From contig JAQDAD010000001.1 in NCBI GenBank assembly GCA_027682205.1, forward strand, positions 620,001 to 684,000: 64,000 nucleotides of DNA, read 5' to 3'. The notes beneath the pieces were generated by a model. It searched no databases. It had not been told where the DNA came from and saw nothing but the letters and a program-made list of their open reading frames with translations. Shown piece by piece: positions 39,001 to 51,960 of this stretch (position 1 is the stretch's first letter; each line of letters starts with the position of its first letter). The position numbers and the translations under genes are program-made. The DNA is from Streptococcaceae bacterium AF54-32pH5A. Its GTDB lineage: Bacteria; Bacillota; Bacilli; Lactobacillales; Streptococcaceae.

Positions 39001-39838
39001 ATCCTTTAACAGCTCCCATAGTAATACCCTGTGTAAAGGATTTTTGGAAGACAAGGAAGACTGTTACGATTGGCACTGCTGCAAGAGCGGCACCTGCCAT
39101 AATTAAACCATAGTTGGTTGCCATTTCGGCCTGCATGGTCGCAACCCCGAGTGAGATAGTCAAGTTCTGACGTGAAGTCAACATTACCAACTGCATGAAG
39201 TAGTCGTTCCAAGTATTGATGAAGGTAAAGATTGCAAGGGCTGCAAATCCTGGTTTCACAATAGGAAAGGCCACGCTCCAGAAGGTACGAATCTCACCAC
39301 AACCATCGATTTTAGCTGATTCAAGCAATTCTGTTGGGATGTTTTCGCTGAATTGTTTCATGAGGAAGACCCCGAATGGCCATCCAATCAAAGGCAAGAT
39401 AACTGCCCAAAGAGTATCGTGAATTCCCATGAAGTTGACGATACGTACTAATGGTACAAGGACAACTTGTTTTGGAAGAGCCATGGCAGCGATAAAGACT
39501 GCAAAGAGAATGCGCTGACCATAGAAACGTTTTTTAGCCAATACATATCCTGCTAGAGAAGAGGTTGCACAAACTAGGAACATGGTTACCAGCGAGATAA
39601 ATACAGAGTTCCACATCCACTGCATAGCAGGGTTTTGCACCATGAGTTGTTGGAAGTTTTCCATGGTTGGCATTTTAGGGAACCACTGTGGCGGAATCAT
39701 AATGGTATCCGGTTGTGATTTGAAGGCCCCTGTCAAGATCCAGTAGAATGGAAAGATGAACAGCACGGTCAACAAGAGCAAGATAATCGTTGAAATAACA
39801 GTGAAAGCTGTTAAAGGTTTCTTTTGTGTAGGTTGCAT
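38999..39838 (-). CDS. satC: Sialic acid ABC transporter permease SatC
   Basis: A 279-residue MalG-type carbohydrate permease with six membrane helices and the EAA loop (ESAKIDGCGEIRTFWSVAFPIVKPG, about residues 180-205) that contacts the ATPase. No ATPase gene is present in the locus, so a shared MsmK-type ATPase encoded elsewhere is expected, as reported for pneumococcal SatABC. It follows satB by 15 bases. A BOX sits at its stop codon. Confidence 0.88.
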   Translation of the reverse strand: MQPTQKKPLTAFTVISTIILLLLTVLFIFPFYWILTGAFKSQPDTIMIPPQWFPKMPTMENFQQLMVQNPAMQWMWNSVFISLVTMFLVCATSSLAGYVLAKKRFYGQRILFAVFIAAMALPKQVVLVPLVRIVNFMGIHDTLWAVILPLIGWPFGVFLMKQFSENIPTELLESAKIDGCGEIRTFWSVAFPIVKPGFAALAIFTFINTWNDYFMQLVMLTSRQNLTISLGVATMQAEMATNYGLIMAGAALAAVPIVTVFLVFQKSFTQGITMGAVKG

Positions 39839-39853
39839 AACTGTCTCCTTTCT

Positions 39854-40750
39854 TTAGTATTCTACGTCGTTTCCGAGGATCTTGAATTGAGCAAAGCTGA
39901 CAATGGCAATCATTACTGCCAAGAAGACACCGATGGTATTTGCATAGCCGTACTCTGTCAATTGGAAGGCTTTTTCGTAAAGGTAGTACATCAAGGTGCT
40001 TGTTGAGTAGTTTGGACCACCAGATGTCAAGAGCTGAATTAAGGCGAAACATTGGAATGAGTTGATGGTCGTAATAATTGCGATGTAAAGAGTTGTTGGA
40101 AGAAGGCTAGGCCATTTGATCTTCCAGAACACTTGGAACTCAGTCGCACCGTCAACACGCGCAGCTTCAACTAGTGAGTTATCAATATTTCCCATGGCAG
40201 CGATATAAAGGATAATCGGTTGACCAACAGATGTTGTCAAAAGGATAATCATAATCGCTAGCAAAGCCCAGTTTTTATCACCCAACCAAGAAATGTTTTG
40301 GCTGATGATATGGCTTGACTTAAGGACAAAGTTTAGAATCCCTGATAGTGGGTCATAGATCCATTTCCATACAACTGTTACGGCAACACTACCTGTAACT
40401 ACAGGAAGGAAGAAGACGAAACGGTAGAAAGATCGAGCAATAGCATTCTGATGATAGGTTTGAGATGCTACAAAGAGAGAGAAAAGTACAACAATTGGTA
40501 CTGATCCAATAACCAGGATAACGGTATTGATCAAAGACTTGGTAAAGACAGGGTCTTTAAACATACGAATGTAGTTGTCCAAGCCTACAAACTCAAAGCT
40601 GGTCATGGAGTAGTTAAAGAAACTTGTAATGAATCCCATAATCATAGGAGCCAAGACAAAGATGACAAAGAAGAATAACACTGGTGCTAGGAAAGCGTAG
40701 GAAATCACTGTTTCCCGCATACGAATTTTATTGACTTTCACAGTCGGCAC
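39854..40750 (-). CDS. satB: Sialic acid ABC transporter permease SatB
   Basis: A 298-residue MalF-type permease with six helices and the EAA loop (EAARVDGATEFQVFWKIKWPSL). It pairs with SatC to form the Neu5Ac channel. A 188-base gap with two hairpins separates it from satA. Confidence 0.88.
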   Translation of the reverse strand: MPTVKVNKIRMRETVISYAFLAPVLFFFVIFVLAPMIMGFITSFFNYSMTSFEFVGLDNYIRMFKDPVFTKSLINTVILVIGSVPIVVLFSLFVASQTYHQNAIARSFYRFVFFLPVVTGSVAVTVVWKWIYDPLSGILNFVLKSSHIISQNISWLGDKNWALLAIMIILLTTSVGQPIILYIAAMGNIDNSLVEAARVDGATEFQVFWKIKWPSLLPTTLYIAIITTINSFQCFALIQLLTSGGPNYSTSTLMYYLYEKAFQLTEYGYANTIGVFLAVMIAIVSFAQFKILGNDVEY

Positions 40751-40784
40751 CTCTCTTTCAAATAGAATAGTTTTTGATTTTCTT

Positions 40785-40860
40785 GAACTGTTTTAAAATC
40801 AAAATGAAATTTTTTAAGATTCGCTTATGTAAGAACTTCATTTTAATTTCGTGACAGTTC
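40785..40860. repeat. Long imperfect hairpin upstream of satB
   Basis: The ends GAACTGT and ACAGTTC pair, as do AAAATGAA and TTCATTTT further in, giving a 76-base imperfect stem. It lies between the satA hairpin and satB and could stabilise upstream mRNA. Confidence 0.5.
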
Positions 40861-40879
40861 CTACCATTTCAAACAAAAG

Positions 40880-40920
40880 TCCCCCTTTTCTTACACCTTA
40901 GTGCACAGGGAAAAGGGGGA
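40880..40920 (-). terminator. Intercistronic hairpin after satA
   Basis: An 11-bp perfect stem (TCCCCCTTTTC with GAAAAGGGGGA) and a 19-base loop lie 20 bases after satA, followed by CTTTTG. It probably attenuates transcription or protects the satA message so that the binding protein is made in excess of the permeases. Confidence 0.75.
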
Positions 40921-40938
40921 ATCAATCTGACTTAGTGC

Positions 40939-42318
<1,380 letters not shown>

Positions 42319-42323
42319 CTATT

Positions 42324-42337
42324 TGTATACGTTTTCA
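42324..42337 (-). promoter_or_regulatory. cre site upstream of satA
   Basis: TGAAAACGTATACA on the minus strand fits the CcpA consensus TGNAANCGNWNNCA at every defined position. It lies between nanE and satA, so it may control a satA promoter or act as a roadblock. Confidence 0.65.
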
Positions 42338-42381
42338 TTTTATCCGACGCATCGATCACTCTCCTCTGTTTTGATATTGTA

Positions 42382-43080
42382 TTATTTAAGACCGGCAACA
42401 AAGCGTTCCGTAATCTCTTTTGGTCTAGTAATAGCTCCACCAACAACGATGCCTCGCACCCCATATTCAAGGATTTGCTTGGCTTGTTCTGGCGTATGAA
42501 TTTTCCCTTCAGCGATGACATCCACCCCTGCTTCACAAAGTTTTTTGATCAGTTCAAAGTCTGGACCATCTACTTTTGGACTATAAGAAGTGTAACCTGA
42601 TAGGGTTGTTCCAACAAAATCAATCCCTGCTTCAACCGCTGCTATTCCTTCTTCAAAAGTGCTAGTATCAGCCATTAAGAGTTGATGTGGATACTTTTCT
42701 TTGACTTGTCGGATGAAGTCCTGAATTTCCAAACCGTCGTAACGTTCACGTTTGGTACAATCCAGAGCAATAACCTCAATATCTAGTTCAGCCAATTCAT
42801 CAACTTCTTTCATCGTAGCTGTAATGAATGGCTCCTGTGGCGGATAGTCACGTTTGATAATCCCGATAATCGGGAGTTTCGTAACCTCCTTAATCTCCTT
42901 GATATCGCGAACACTGTTTGCTCGGATACCGACTGCTCCACCTTGCTCAGCCGCTTTGACCAGCAAGGGGATAACCCCTCCCGCTTCTGTATAAAGCGGT
43001 TCATGAGGAAGTGCCTGGCAAGAGACAATGATTCCATCTTTGATTTGTTCAATCAAGGCTTCTTTGCTTATTTGTGGCAT
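42382..43080 (-). CDS. nanE: N-acetylmannosamine-6-phosphate 2-epimerase
   Basis: A 232-residue TIM-barrel enzyme converting ManNAc-6-P to GlcNAc-6-P. The family motifs [13 protein letters not shown] (residues 13-25), [11 protein letters not shown] and [11 protein letters not shown] with the catalytic Asp/Lys region are present. First gene of the nanE-satABC-yhcH-yesL unit. It has a strong promoter overlapping a cre-like site and the proposed NanR operator. Confidence 0.95.
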   Translation of the reverse strand: MPQISKEALIEQIKDGIIVSCQALPHEPLYTEAGGVIPLLVKAAEQGGAVGIRANSVRDIKEIKEVTKLPIIGIIKRDYPPQEPFITATMKEVDELAELDIEVIALDCTKRERYDGLEIQDFIRQVKEKYPHQLLMADTSTFEEGIAAVEAGIDFVGTTLSGYTSYSPKVDGPDFELIKKLCEAGVDVIAEGKIHTPEQAKQILEYGVRGIVVGGAITRPKEITERFVAGLK

Positions 43081-43113
43081 CCTCTTTCCTCCCTTTCTTT
43101 CTTCTATGGGCTT

Positions 43114-43213
43114 ATTATATATTATTTGTTAAGCGCTTTCAATAGTTTATAGTAGAATAGATTTCAGTTTCAAAACTATTTTATAGAACAGACTATCCTG
43201 AAAGTAGTTTCAG
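43114..43213 (-). promoter_or_regulatory. nanE promoter with cre-like site and proposed NanR operator
   Basis: On the minus strand TTGAAA (43137-43142) and TATAAT (43114-43119) are separated by 17 bases. The -35 starts a cre-like TTGAAAGCGCTTAACA. Upstream are element A (43158-43171, TAGATTTCAGTTTC on the + strand) and element B (43198-43213, the perfect palindrome CTGAAAGTAGTTTCAG). Confidence 0.8.
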
Positions 43214-43257
43214 ACATCTTAGAATTTCTTATTAGTACACCTTGAGTCGAAAGAAAA

Positions 43258-43288
43258 AGATAGCAGGCTGAAAAACCTACTATCTCCT
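43258..43288 (-). terminator. Sialidase gene terminator
   Basis: The stem AGATAGtAGG with CCTgCTATCT runs on the minus strand into TTTTTCTTT, about 40 bases after the nanA stop. Confidence 0.8.
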
Positions 43289-43325
43289 TCTATTTTTACA
43301 AAGCCAAATGATTAAAATTATTTTC

Positions 43326-46754
<3,429 letters not shown>

Positions 46755-46876
46755 CTAAACAAGGAAAAAGAAAGTAACCGACTGAATGAGATCTCCCATT
46801 CTTCAAACGTCCACTGCTCTTACTCTCTGACCAAACAGCGGAAAGTTTCCTCCTTTCGCATAATACCTTTCCCTCA

Positions 46877-46976
46877 TTATACAATAAACTTTGAACTTTA
46901 TAGCTAAATTGATATAGAATAGATTTTACTTTCAAGAATAATTTAATATTTTAAATTTACAAAAAGTACTTTCAGG
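46877..46976 (-). promoter_or_regulatory. Sialidase promoter with proposed NanR operator and long leader
   Basis: TATAAT (46877-46882) has only GCTATA at the -35 position, so activation is likely needed. Element A (46921-46934, TAGATTTTACTTTC) and element B (46961-46976, CAAAAAGTACTTTCAG) sit at the same distances as at nanE and the lyase gene. The leader is about 185 nt and contains the cre-like AAAGCGCTTT core at 46714-46723. Confidence 0.7.
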
Positions 46977-47018
46977 GATTTCGATATAAAAAAGAGAGCT
47001 AGTGCCCTCTCAAAGTTA

Positions 47019-47999
47019 TTATTTTACATAGGAAAAAGAAATCTCACTGCCGCAGAGCCAGTTGTAGACTTGGTCATTGACAAAGACATTCATGGCTTCG
47101 TGGGCATACTCAGGCATGATACGATAGGCCTTATCGCAAGTTAGACGATTATAAATCGCGAACTGGGTAATGGGATAGCAAACATCGTCATCCAAGCCCG
47201 TTATCATCTTGACCTCTCCTTTGATACGATGGGCAAGATTCTTCACATCGATATAGGCAAGAGTCGCCATGATTTCCTCCTCTGTTTCATGGAAGGGATC
47301 GTGGAACTTGAAATAACGGAAGAGTTCATCATAGGCTTCACTGGTATTGCCAATCTCAAGCACTCGTCTGAAATCTGACAAGAAGGGATAGATGGCAACT
47401 GTTCGCTGAATCCGAGGATTGAGCGCTGCTGCAACCAGGGCTAAAGCCCCTCCTTGTGAAGCACCATAGCTAGAAAGTCGCTTCTCATCCACCTGTGGCA
47501 GACTAGCAACAATTTCGATCAACTGGTAAATATCCAGATAGACATCCTTATAAAAGAGCTGGTCTCGACCTTCAACAGCACCACGGATAATATGTCCCTT
47601 AACTGTATTTCCTAGTGGAGAGCGCAAGCCATCTTGCGAATAACCCGACTGGCCTCGAACGTCCATGGAAACAACACCGTAACCAGCCACGGTATAGGCC
47701 AGCATGTCAGCCCAATCCCAACCACGTCCCATGTACCCATGGAAATGGAAGATTAGCGGAACTTTCTCCTCGGTCTTTGGAAGGACGACGCGTGCATAGA
47801 CCTCGCCTTCATTCCTTCCCTCAAAGGTTAGCTCATAGCACTTGACTTGGGGAATGTGGAAATCTCTCTCCTCCAACTGGTAGGCCGGAAGTGTTGAAAC
47901 TTTTTTTACTTCCTCATCCCAGAAAGCGTCAAAGTCTACTGGGACCTCATCCCTTCCTTTATAAGTCTTGATTTCTTCTAACAAAGCTGGATTTTTCAT
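47019..47999 (-). CDS. Acetyl esterase, CE7 family (acetyl xylan esterase / cephalosporin C deacetylase type)
   Basis: A 326-residue alpha/beta hydrolase. The nucleophile motif GASQGG gives Ser near 185, the catalytic Asp is probably in MITGLDDDVCYP, and the His in PEYAHEAM. The oxyanion region FHGYMGRGWDW is typical of CE7. AGGAG lies seven bases before the ATG; a longer frame upstream lacks a ribosome site. Next to NanA and with a NanR-type operator upstream, it may remove O-acetyl groups from sialic acids or their degradation products. There is no signal peptide, so it acts in the cytoplasm. Function is inferred. Confidence 0.87.
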   Translation of the reverse strand: MKNPALLEEIKTYKGRDEVPVDFDAFWDEEVKKVSTLPAYQLEERDFHIPQVKCYELTFEGRNEGEVYARVVLPKTEEKVPLIFHFHGYMGRGWDWADMLAYTVAGYGVVSMDVRGQSGYSQDGLRSPLGNTVKGHIIRGAVEGRDQLFYKDVYLDIYQLIEIVASLPQVDEKRLSSYGASQGGALALVAAALNPRIQRTVAIYPFLSDFRRVLEIGNTSEAYDELFRYFKFHDPFHETEEEIMATLAYIDVKNLAHRIKGEVKMITGLDDDVCYPITQFAIYNRLTCDKAYRIMPEYAHEAMNVFVNDQVYNWLCGSEISFSYVK

Positions 48000-48074
48000 A
48001 GCATGCTCCTTTTGTTTTGTAATCGCTATCATAACTGTAGCATATCTGGGAAAGCAATGCAAGAAAGAAGGGTA

Positions 48075-48179
48075 ATACTCTTCGAAAATCAAATTCAAAC
48101 CATGTCAGCTTCGCCTTGCCGTACTCAAGTACAGCCTGCGGCTAGCTTCCTAGTTTGCTCTTTGATTTTCATTGAGTAT
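48075..48179. repeat. BOX element upstream of the acetyl esterase
   Basis: A 105-bp BOX without boxB, in the opposite orientation to that at 38895-39000. It starts ATACTCTTCGAAAATC, has CTAGCTTCCTAGTTTGC, and ends TTTCATTGAGTAT. It lies between the esterase promoter and the operator copy at 48183-48238. Confidence 0.9.
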
Positions 48180-48182
48180 AAA

Positions 48183-48238
48183 TAGATAGAGATTTTAAAT
48201 TCTCCTCCCTCAAACCTATCGTCTGAAAGTAGTTTTAA
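48183..48238 (-). promoter_or_regulatory. Proposed NanR operator displaced by the BOX
   Basis: Element B is CTGAAAGTAGTTTTAA (48223-48238, 14 of 16 to the nanE copy). A weaker element A (TAGAT...TTT, 48183-48196) starts exactly 40 bases from it. Without the BOX, A would be 39 bases from a TTGCAT-N17-TACAGT promoter ending at 48039. Confidence 0.5.
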
Positions 48239-48246
48239 AAATAAAA

Positions 48247-48268
48247 AGAGCGTTTCCGCTCTTTGGTT
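48247..48268 (-). terminator. Terminator after the 23-codon ORF
   Basis: On the minus strand AAAGAGCG pairs with CGCTCTTT and is followed by TTTAT. Confidence 0.75.
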
Positions 48269-48269
48269 A

Positions 48270-48341
48270 TCAATAGGTGCTAGCTCCTTTCTCTAGTTTG
48301 AAAGTCTGAAATTTCTTTTGGTAGGTCACTTTAATCGTCAT
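48270..48341 (-). CDS. Unrecognised 23-residue peptide gene
   Basis: A short frame encodes a basic peptide that begins MTIKVTYQKKF, ends KGASTY and has no signal or membrane segment. GAGGA lies seven bases before the ATG and an intrinsic terminator follows two bases after the stop, so it has the layout of a real minimal gene. A TATACT lies about 35 bases upstream and could be a -10. It could otherwise be read through from recG, which ends 82 bases upstream. No function is recognised. Confidence 0.45.
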   Translation of the reverse strand: MTIKVTYQKKFQTFKLEKGASTY

Positions 48342-48422
48342 ATGAGAGTCCTCGTTTCTTTTTGATGACTCTAGTATAAGACCCAAACCTAAAAGCTAGC
48401 TTATAGATTTCTTAGAAAAGGC

Positions 48423-50438
48423 TTAATCCAGATGTTCTCTCTTTTCTAGATGGAGAGCAATCATGCGCCACTCCGGATCCTCTTTCCAACCTTCTATCGA
48501 ACTAATGTAGCTGGCAATCTTTCTGGCTTCTTCTAAAATAGGAAAGTCTTCGATAATATCAGCCACTTGAAACTCTGGAAGTCCTGACTGTCTGATTCCA
48601 AAAATCTCACCCGATCCGCGCATTTTCAAATCTTCCTCCGCAAGAACAAATCCATTGGTGGTTTCTGTCATGATGCGCATGCGGTCTTTTCCAGACTCGG
48701 TCTTGGGATTGGCAACGAGAACAGCATAGGACTGCTTGTCTCCCCGACCAACACGACCTCTGAGCTGGTGAAGCTGGCTGAGACCGAACCGATCGGCATC
48801 CATGATGATCATGACGGTCGCATTAGGGACATTAACTCCAACCTCGATAACAGTTGTAGATACTAGAATATCTGTTTTTCGCTCTTTGAAATACTGCATG
48901 ATCTGGTCTTTTTCATCACTCTTCATCTTACCATGTAGAAGAGCCACTTCGGCCTTACCTGCAAAATGAGCTGTCAATTCCTCTGATAAGGTAATGGCAT
49001 TTTTCAAATCCAGAGCTTCTGATTCCTCGATCAAGGGAGAGATAACGTAGGCTTGAGAACCTTTTTGGATTTCCCCCTCTAACCAAGTTAGCACCTGAGG
49101 TAGTTGCTCATGTTTGATCCAACGTGTCACAATGGGTTTCCGACCCGCTGGCATCTGGTCGATAATGGAAACATCCATATCACCAAAGGCTGTGATGGCC
49201 AAGGTTCGTGGAATGGGAGTCGCCGTCATCATAAGAACGTCTGGATTGTCCCCTTTTTCTCGTAGGATTCGCCTTTGCCCCACACCAAAACGGTGCTGCT
49301 CATCGATGATAATCAAACCAAGTCGAGCATAATCCACTCCCTCTTGAATCAGAGCATGGGTTCCGATAATCAAATCAGCCTCACCCTTGGCAATTGTTTC
49401 CAGGACTTCTCTTTTTTCTGCAACTTTTAAGGATCCTGTCAAGAGAGCAAGTTTCAAGTCTGGAAAGAGACTCTGTAGACTTTCAAAGTGTTGCTCTGCT
49501 AGGATTTCTGTCGGTACCATGAGAGCAGCCTGGTACCCAGCCGTCACTGCCGCAAACATAGCCAAGCCAGCGACTACCGTTTTTCCGCTCCCCACATCTC
49601 CTTGTAGGAGACGATTCATGTGGTGGTCGGACTTCATGTCGATCAAAATTTCCTGTAAACTCTTATCCTGAGCTTGAGTCAAGGCAAAAGGCAGGTTTTC
49701 TTTGACTTCTGTCACTTTTTCTTGAGACCAATTCAGAACCAGACCGCTTCCCTGAACTCTATTTTCAGACTTGAGCGTCTGCAACTGCATTTGGAAATAA
49801 AAAAGTTCCTCAAACTTGATACGGCGAAGAGCCTGCTTGTATTCTGCCAAATCCTTAGGAAAATGCATAGCACGGACTGCCTGGCAACGGGACATGAGTT
49901 TGTATTTGTCTAGTAAAGACTGGGGGAGATTTTCCTCAATTAAGAGGTCCAGCCCCTGATCAAAGGCTGTCTTGATAACCTTGACCAGAGCAGCCTGACT
50001 GATTCCTTGAGCCAGACGATAGACAGGCTGGAGGTCATCTTCCACCTGAGCCAGAATCTTCATCCCAGTCAGACTGGCCTTAGCGCGATCCCATTTGCCA
50101 AAAACGGCAAGAGTTGCTCCCAACTCTATCTTATCAGCTAGATAAGGCTGGTTAAAGAAATTAACCGCAAAAACGACTTCTCCCTGCTTGAGGCTAAAGC
50201 GTAGACGATTACGCTTAAAACCATAATACTGGACACTTGCAGGAGTCACTACCTGACCAGACAGGACTGCCTTTTCGCCGTCTTCTAGTTCCAATACTTG
50301 TTTAGTCTTAAAATCTTCATAACGGAAAGGAAAGTAGAGCAAGAGATCTTGCAAGTTTTCAATTCCTAGTTTGGCATATTTCTCTGCCGACTTTGGTCCC
50401 ACACCAGGCAAGACATGCAAGGGTTGATGTAGATTCAT
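48423..50438 (-). CDS. recG: ATP-dependent DNA helicase RecG
   Basis: A 671-residue branch-migration helicase that remodels stalled forks. The N-terminal wedge/OB domain (residues 1-210) is followed by helicase motifs: GDVGSGKTVV (Walker A), the IIDEQHRFGV motif (DEQH, typical of RecG), TATPIPRT and the C-terminal QLRGRVGRG motif VI. Full length. It is upstream of the 23-codon ORF and 21 bases after alr. Confidence 0.97.
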   Translation of the reverse strand: MNLHQPLHVLPGVGPKSAEKYAKLGIENLQDLLLYFPFRYEDFKTKQVLELEDGEKAVLSGQVVTPASVQYYGFKRNRLRFSLKQGEVVFAVNFFNQPYLADKIELGATLAVFGKWDRAKASLTGMKILAQVEDDLQPVYRLAQGISQAALVKVIKTAFDQGLDLLIEENLPQSLLDKYKLMSRCQAVRAMHFPKDLAEYKQALRRIKFEELFYFQMQLQTLKSENRVQGSGLVLNWSQEKVTEVKENLPFALTQAQDKSLQEILIDMKSDHHMNRLLQGDVGSGKTVVAGLAMFAAVTAGYQAALMVPTEILAEQHFESLQSLFPDLKLALLTGSLKVAEKREVLETIAKGEADLIIGTHALIQEGVDYARLGLIIIDEQHRFGVGQRRILREKGDNPDVLMMTATPIPRTLAITAFGDMDVSIIDQMPAGRKPIVTRWIKHEQLPQVLTWLEGEIQKGSQAYVISPLIEESEALDLKNAITLSEELTAHFAGKAEVALLHGKMKSDEKDQIMQYFKERKTDILVSTTVIEVGVNVPNATVMIIMDADRFGLSQLHQLRGRVGRGDKQSYAVLVANPKTESGKDRMRIMTETTNGFVLAEEDLKMRGSGEIFGIRQSGLPEFQVADIIEDFPILEEARKIASYISSIEGWKEDPEWRMIALHLEKREHLD

Positions 50439-50459
50439 GCTCCCCCTCCTTTCTTTGTT

Positions 50460-51563
50460 TTAATAATATTCTCGTGGAATGCGATCGCTGAGAAGACAAA
50501 CCACCTCATAGTTAATGGTTCCACGGTAGGCAGCTATCTGAGTTGCTGTGATTTCCTTGTCCCCGTTGGAGCCAATCAAAGTTACCTTGGTCCCTAGCGG
50601 GTAAACCTTAGGCAATCGAATCGTGATTTGGTCCATCGAAACCCTGCCAACTATTGGACAAGCTTGTCCATCTACCAAGACGGAAAAGTTCTGCATGTCT
50701 CGTGTCCAACCATCCGCATAACCGATTGGTACCGTCGCAATGACTTGTTCGCTATCCGCCTGATAGGTCGCCCCATAGCCCATGCAAGCTCCGGCTGGAA
50801 CTGTTTTGACATGAACAAGGGCGGATTGCAAGGTCAAGGCTGGTGTCAGATCATAAGGCAAGTCCAAGACCTCTCCGCTGGGATTCAGGCCATACATGGC
50901 GTCTCCCATACGGACTGCATTGAAAATAGTCTCTGCATGCCAAAGAGTCGTGGCAGAATTGCTGGCATGGATCAGCTCTGGCACTTCCTTCATGCTTGAC
51001 AAAATAGTTTTAAATTGTTCCAACTGTACATTAAAGTAGGTATCTGATGCTTCATCTGCAGTCGCAAAGTGGGTAAAGATCCCCTCAACACATGCGCCCT
51101 CTTGCTTGAGCAAGTCTTGAGCCTCTTCAGCTTCACTAGCTTCTCGAAAACCAATTCGTCCCATTCCTGAATCAATCTTAAGGTGAACAGATAAGCCAGA
51201 TAAATCAGCCCCAGTGGCAACCAATGCTCGAATCCACTCCAACCCTGCCACTGTCAAGGTGATGTCGTATTCTTTAGCTAGAGCAACAGCTTCGATTTCA
51301 GAAACTCCTAAGATAAGGATTTTCTTGCTGAGTCCAGTCTGTCTAAGTTCGATAGCTTCATCGATATTGGAAACACAAAAGCCGTCGACATCGTCTTGGA
51401 TAGCTGTGGCAACAGCTACAGCACCATGTCCATAGGCATTGGCCTTGACCACAGCCCACTTGAGCGTTCCTTGAGGGATATGAGCCCCCATCTGTTGGAT
51501 ATTTTTTCGAATGGCTCCCAGACGAATCAGAGCCTTGGTCGGTCTATGTGGACTAGCTTTCAT
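50460..51563 (-). CDS. alr: Alanine racemase
   Basis: A 367-residue fold-type III PLP enzyme making D-alanine for peptidoglycan. The PLP lysine lies in [12 protein letters not shown] (near residue 40) and the second catalytic residue in [10 protein letters not shown] (Tyr near 265). The start [15 protein letters not shown] overlaps acpS by 11 bases; an in-frame codon seven upstream is less likely. It pairs functionally with ddl and murF further left in the window. Confidence 0.96.
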   Translation of the reverse strand: MKASPHRPTKALIRLGAIRKNIQQMGAHIPQGTLKWAVVKANAYGHGAVAVATAIQDDVDGFCVSNIDEAIELRQTGLSKKILILGVSEIEAVALAKEYDITLTVAGLEWIRALVATGADLSGLSVHLKIDSGMGRIGFREASEAEEAQDLLKQEGACVEGIFTHFATADEASDTYFNVQLEQFKTILSSMKEVPELIHASNSATTLWHAETIFNAVRMGDAMYGLNPSGEVLDLPYDLTPALTLQSALVHVKTVPAGACMGYGATYQADSEQVIATVPIGYADGWTRDMQNFSVLVDGQACPIVGRVSMDQITIRLPKVYPLGTKVTLIGSNGDKEITATQIAAYRGTINYEVVCLLSDRIPREYY

Positions 51564-51915
51564 GATTTTCCTCCAAAATGACACTGGCTGTCACAAACTG
51601 CTCTGTGTGGCTGATCGATAGCCAAATCTTTCCTGAAAATGGCGCCTGACTAAAATAGGGAGCCCCTTTTTCGTTGTTCAAGACTTCCAAATCCTGAAAG
51701 GTCAGTTTGCCAATACCCGTTCCCAGAGCCTTGGAAAAGGCTTCCTTAGCCGACCAACGACCTGCCAAATATTCAATTTGTCTGCGGCCTTTGAGACTGG
51801 TAAATCGCTCCATTTCCTTAGTGGTCAGCACCCGCTTGGCAAATCCTGTATGCCGTGTAACTGCTCGTTCTATCGAAGCCAATTCTTCGATGTCAATTCC
51901 ATGTCCAACTATCAT
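51553..51915 (-). CDS. acpS: Holo-[acyl-carrier-protein] synthase
   Basis: A 120-residue enzyme that transfers 4'-phosphopantetheine from CoA to acyl carrier protein. The motifs [13 protein letters not shown] (metal Asp) and [16 protein letters not shown] are conserved. The start MIVGHGID gives the usual length; an ATG two codons earlier and a longer frame to 51960 are alternatives without better ribosome sites. It overlaps alr. Confidence 0.95.
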   Translation of the reverse strand: MIVGHGIDIEELASIERAVTRHTGFAKRVLTTKEMERFTSLKGRRQIEYLAGRWSAKEAFSKALGTGIGKLTFQDLEVLNNEKGAPYFSQAPFSGKIWLSISHTEQFVTASVILEENHES

Positions 51916-51960
51916 TTTCATCAAAAGGAGTTGAGATTCCCCCAACACCATCCTTTTCAC

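Noticed and set aside
48003..48185. 60-codon + frame covering the BOX
   Set aside because: Most of it is BOX sequence, which is not coding.
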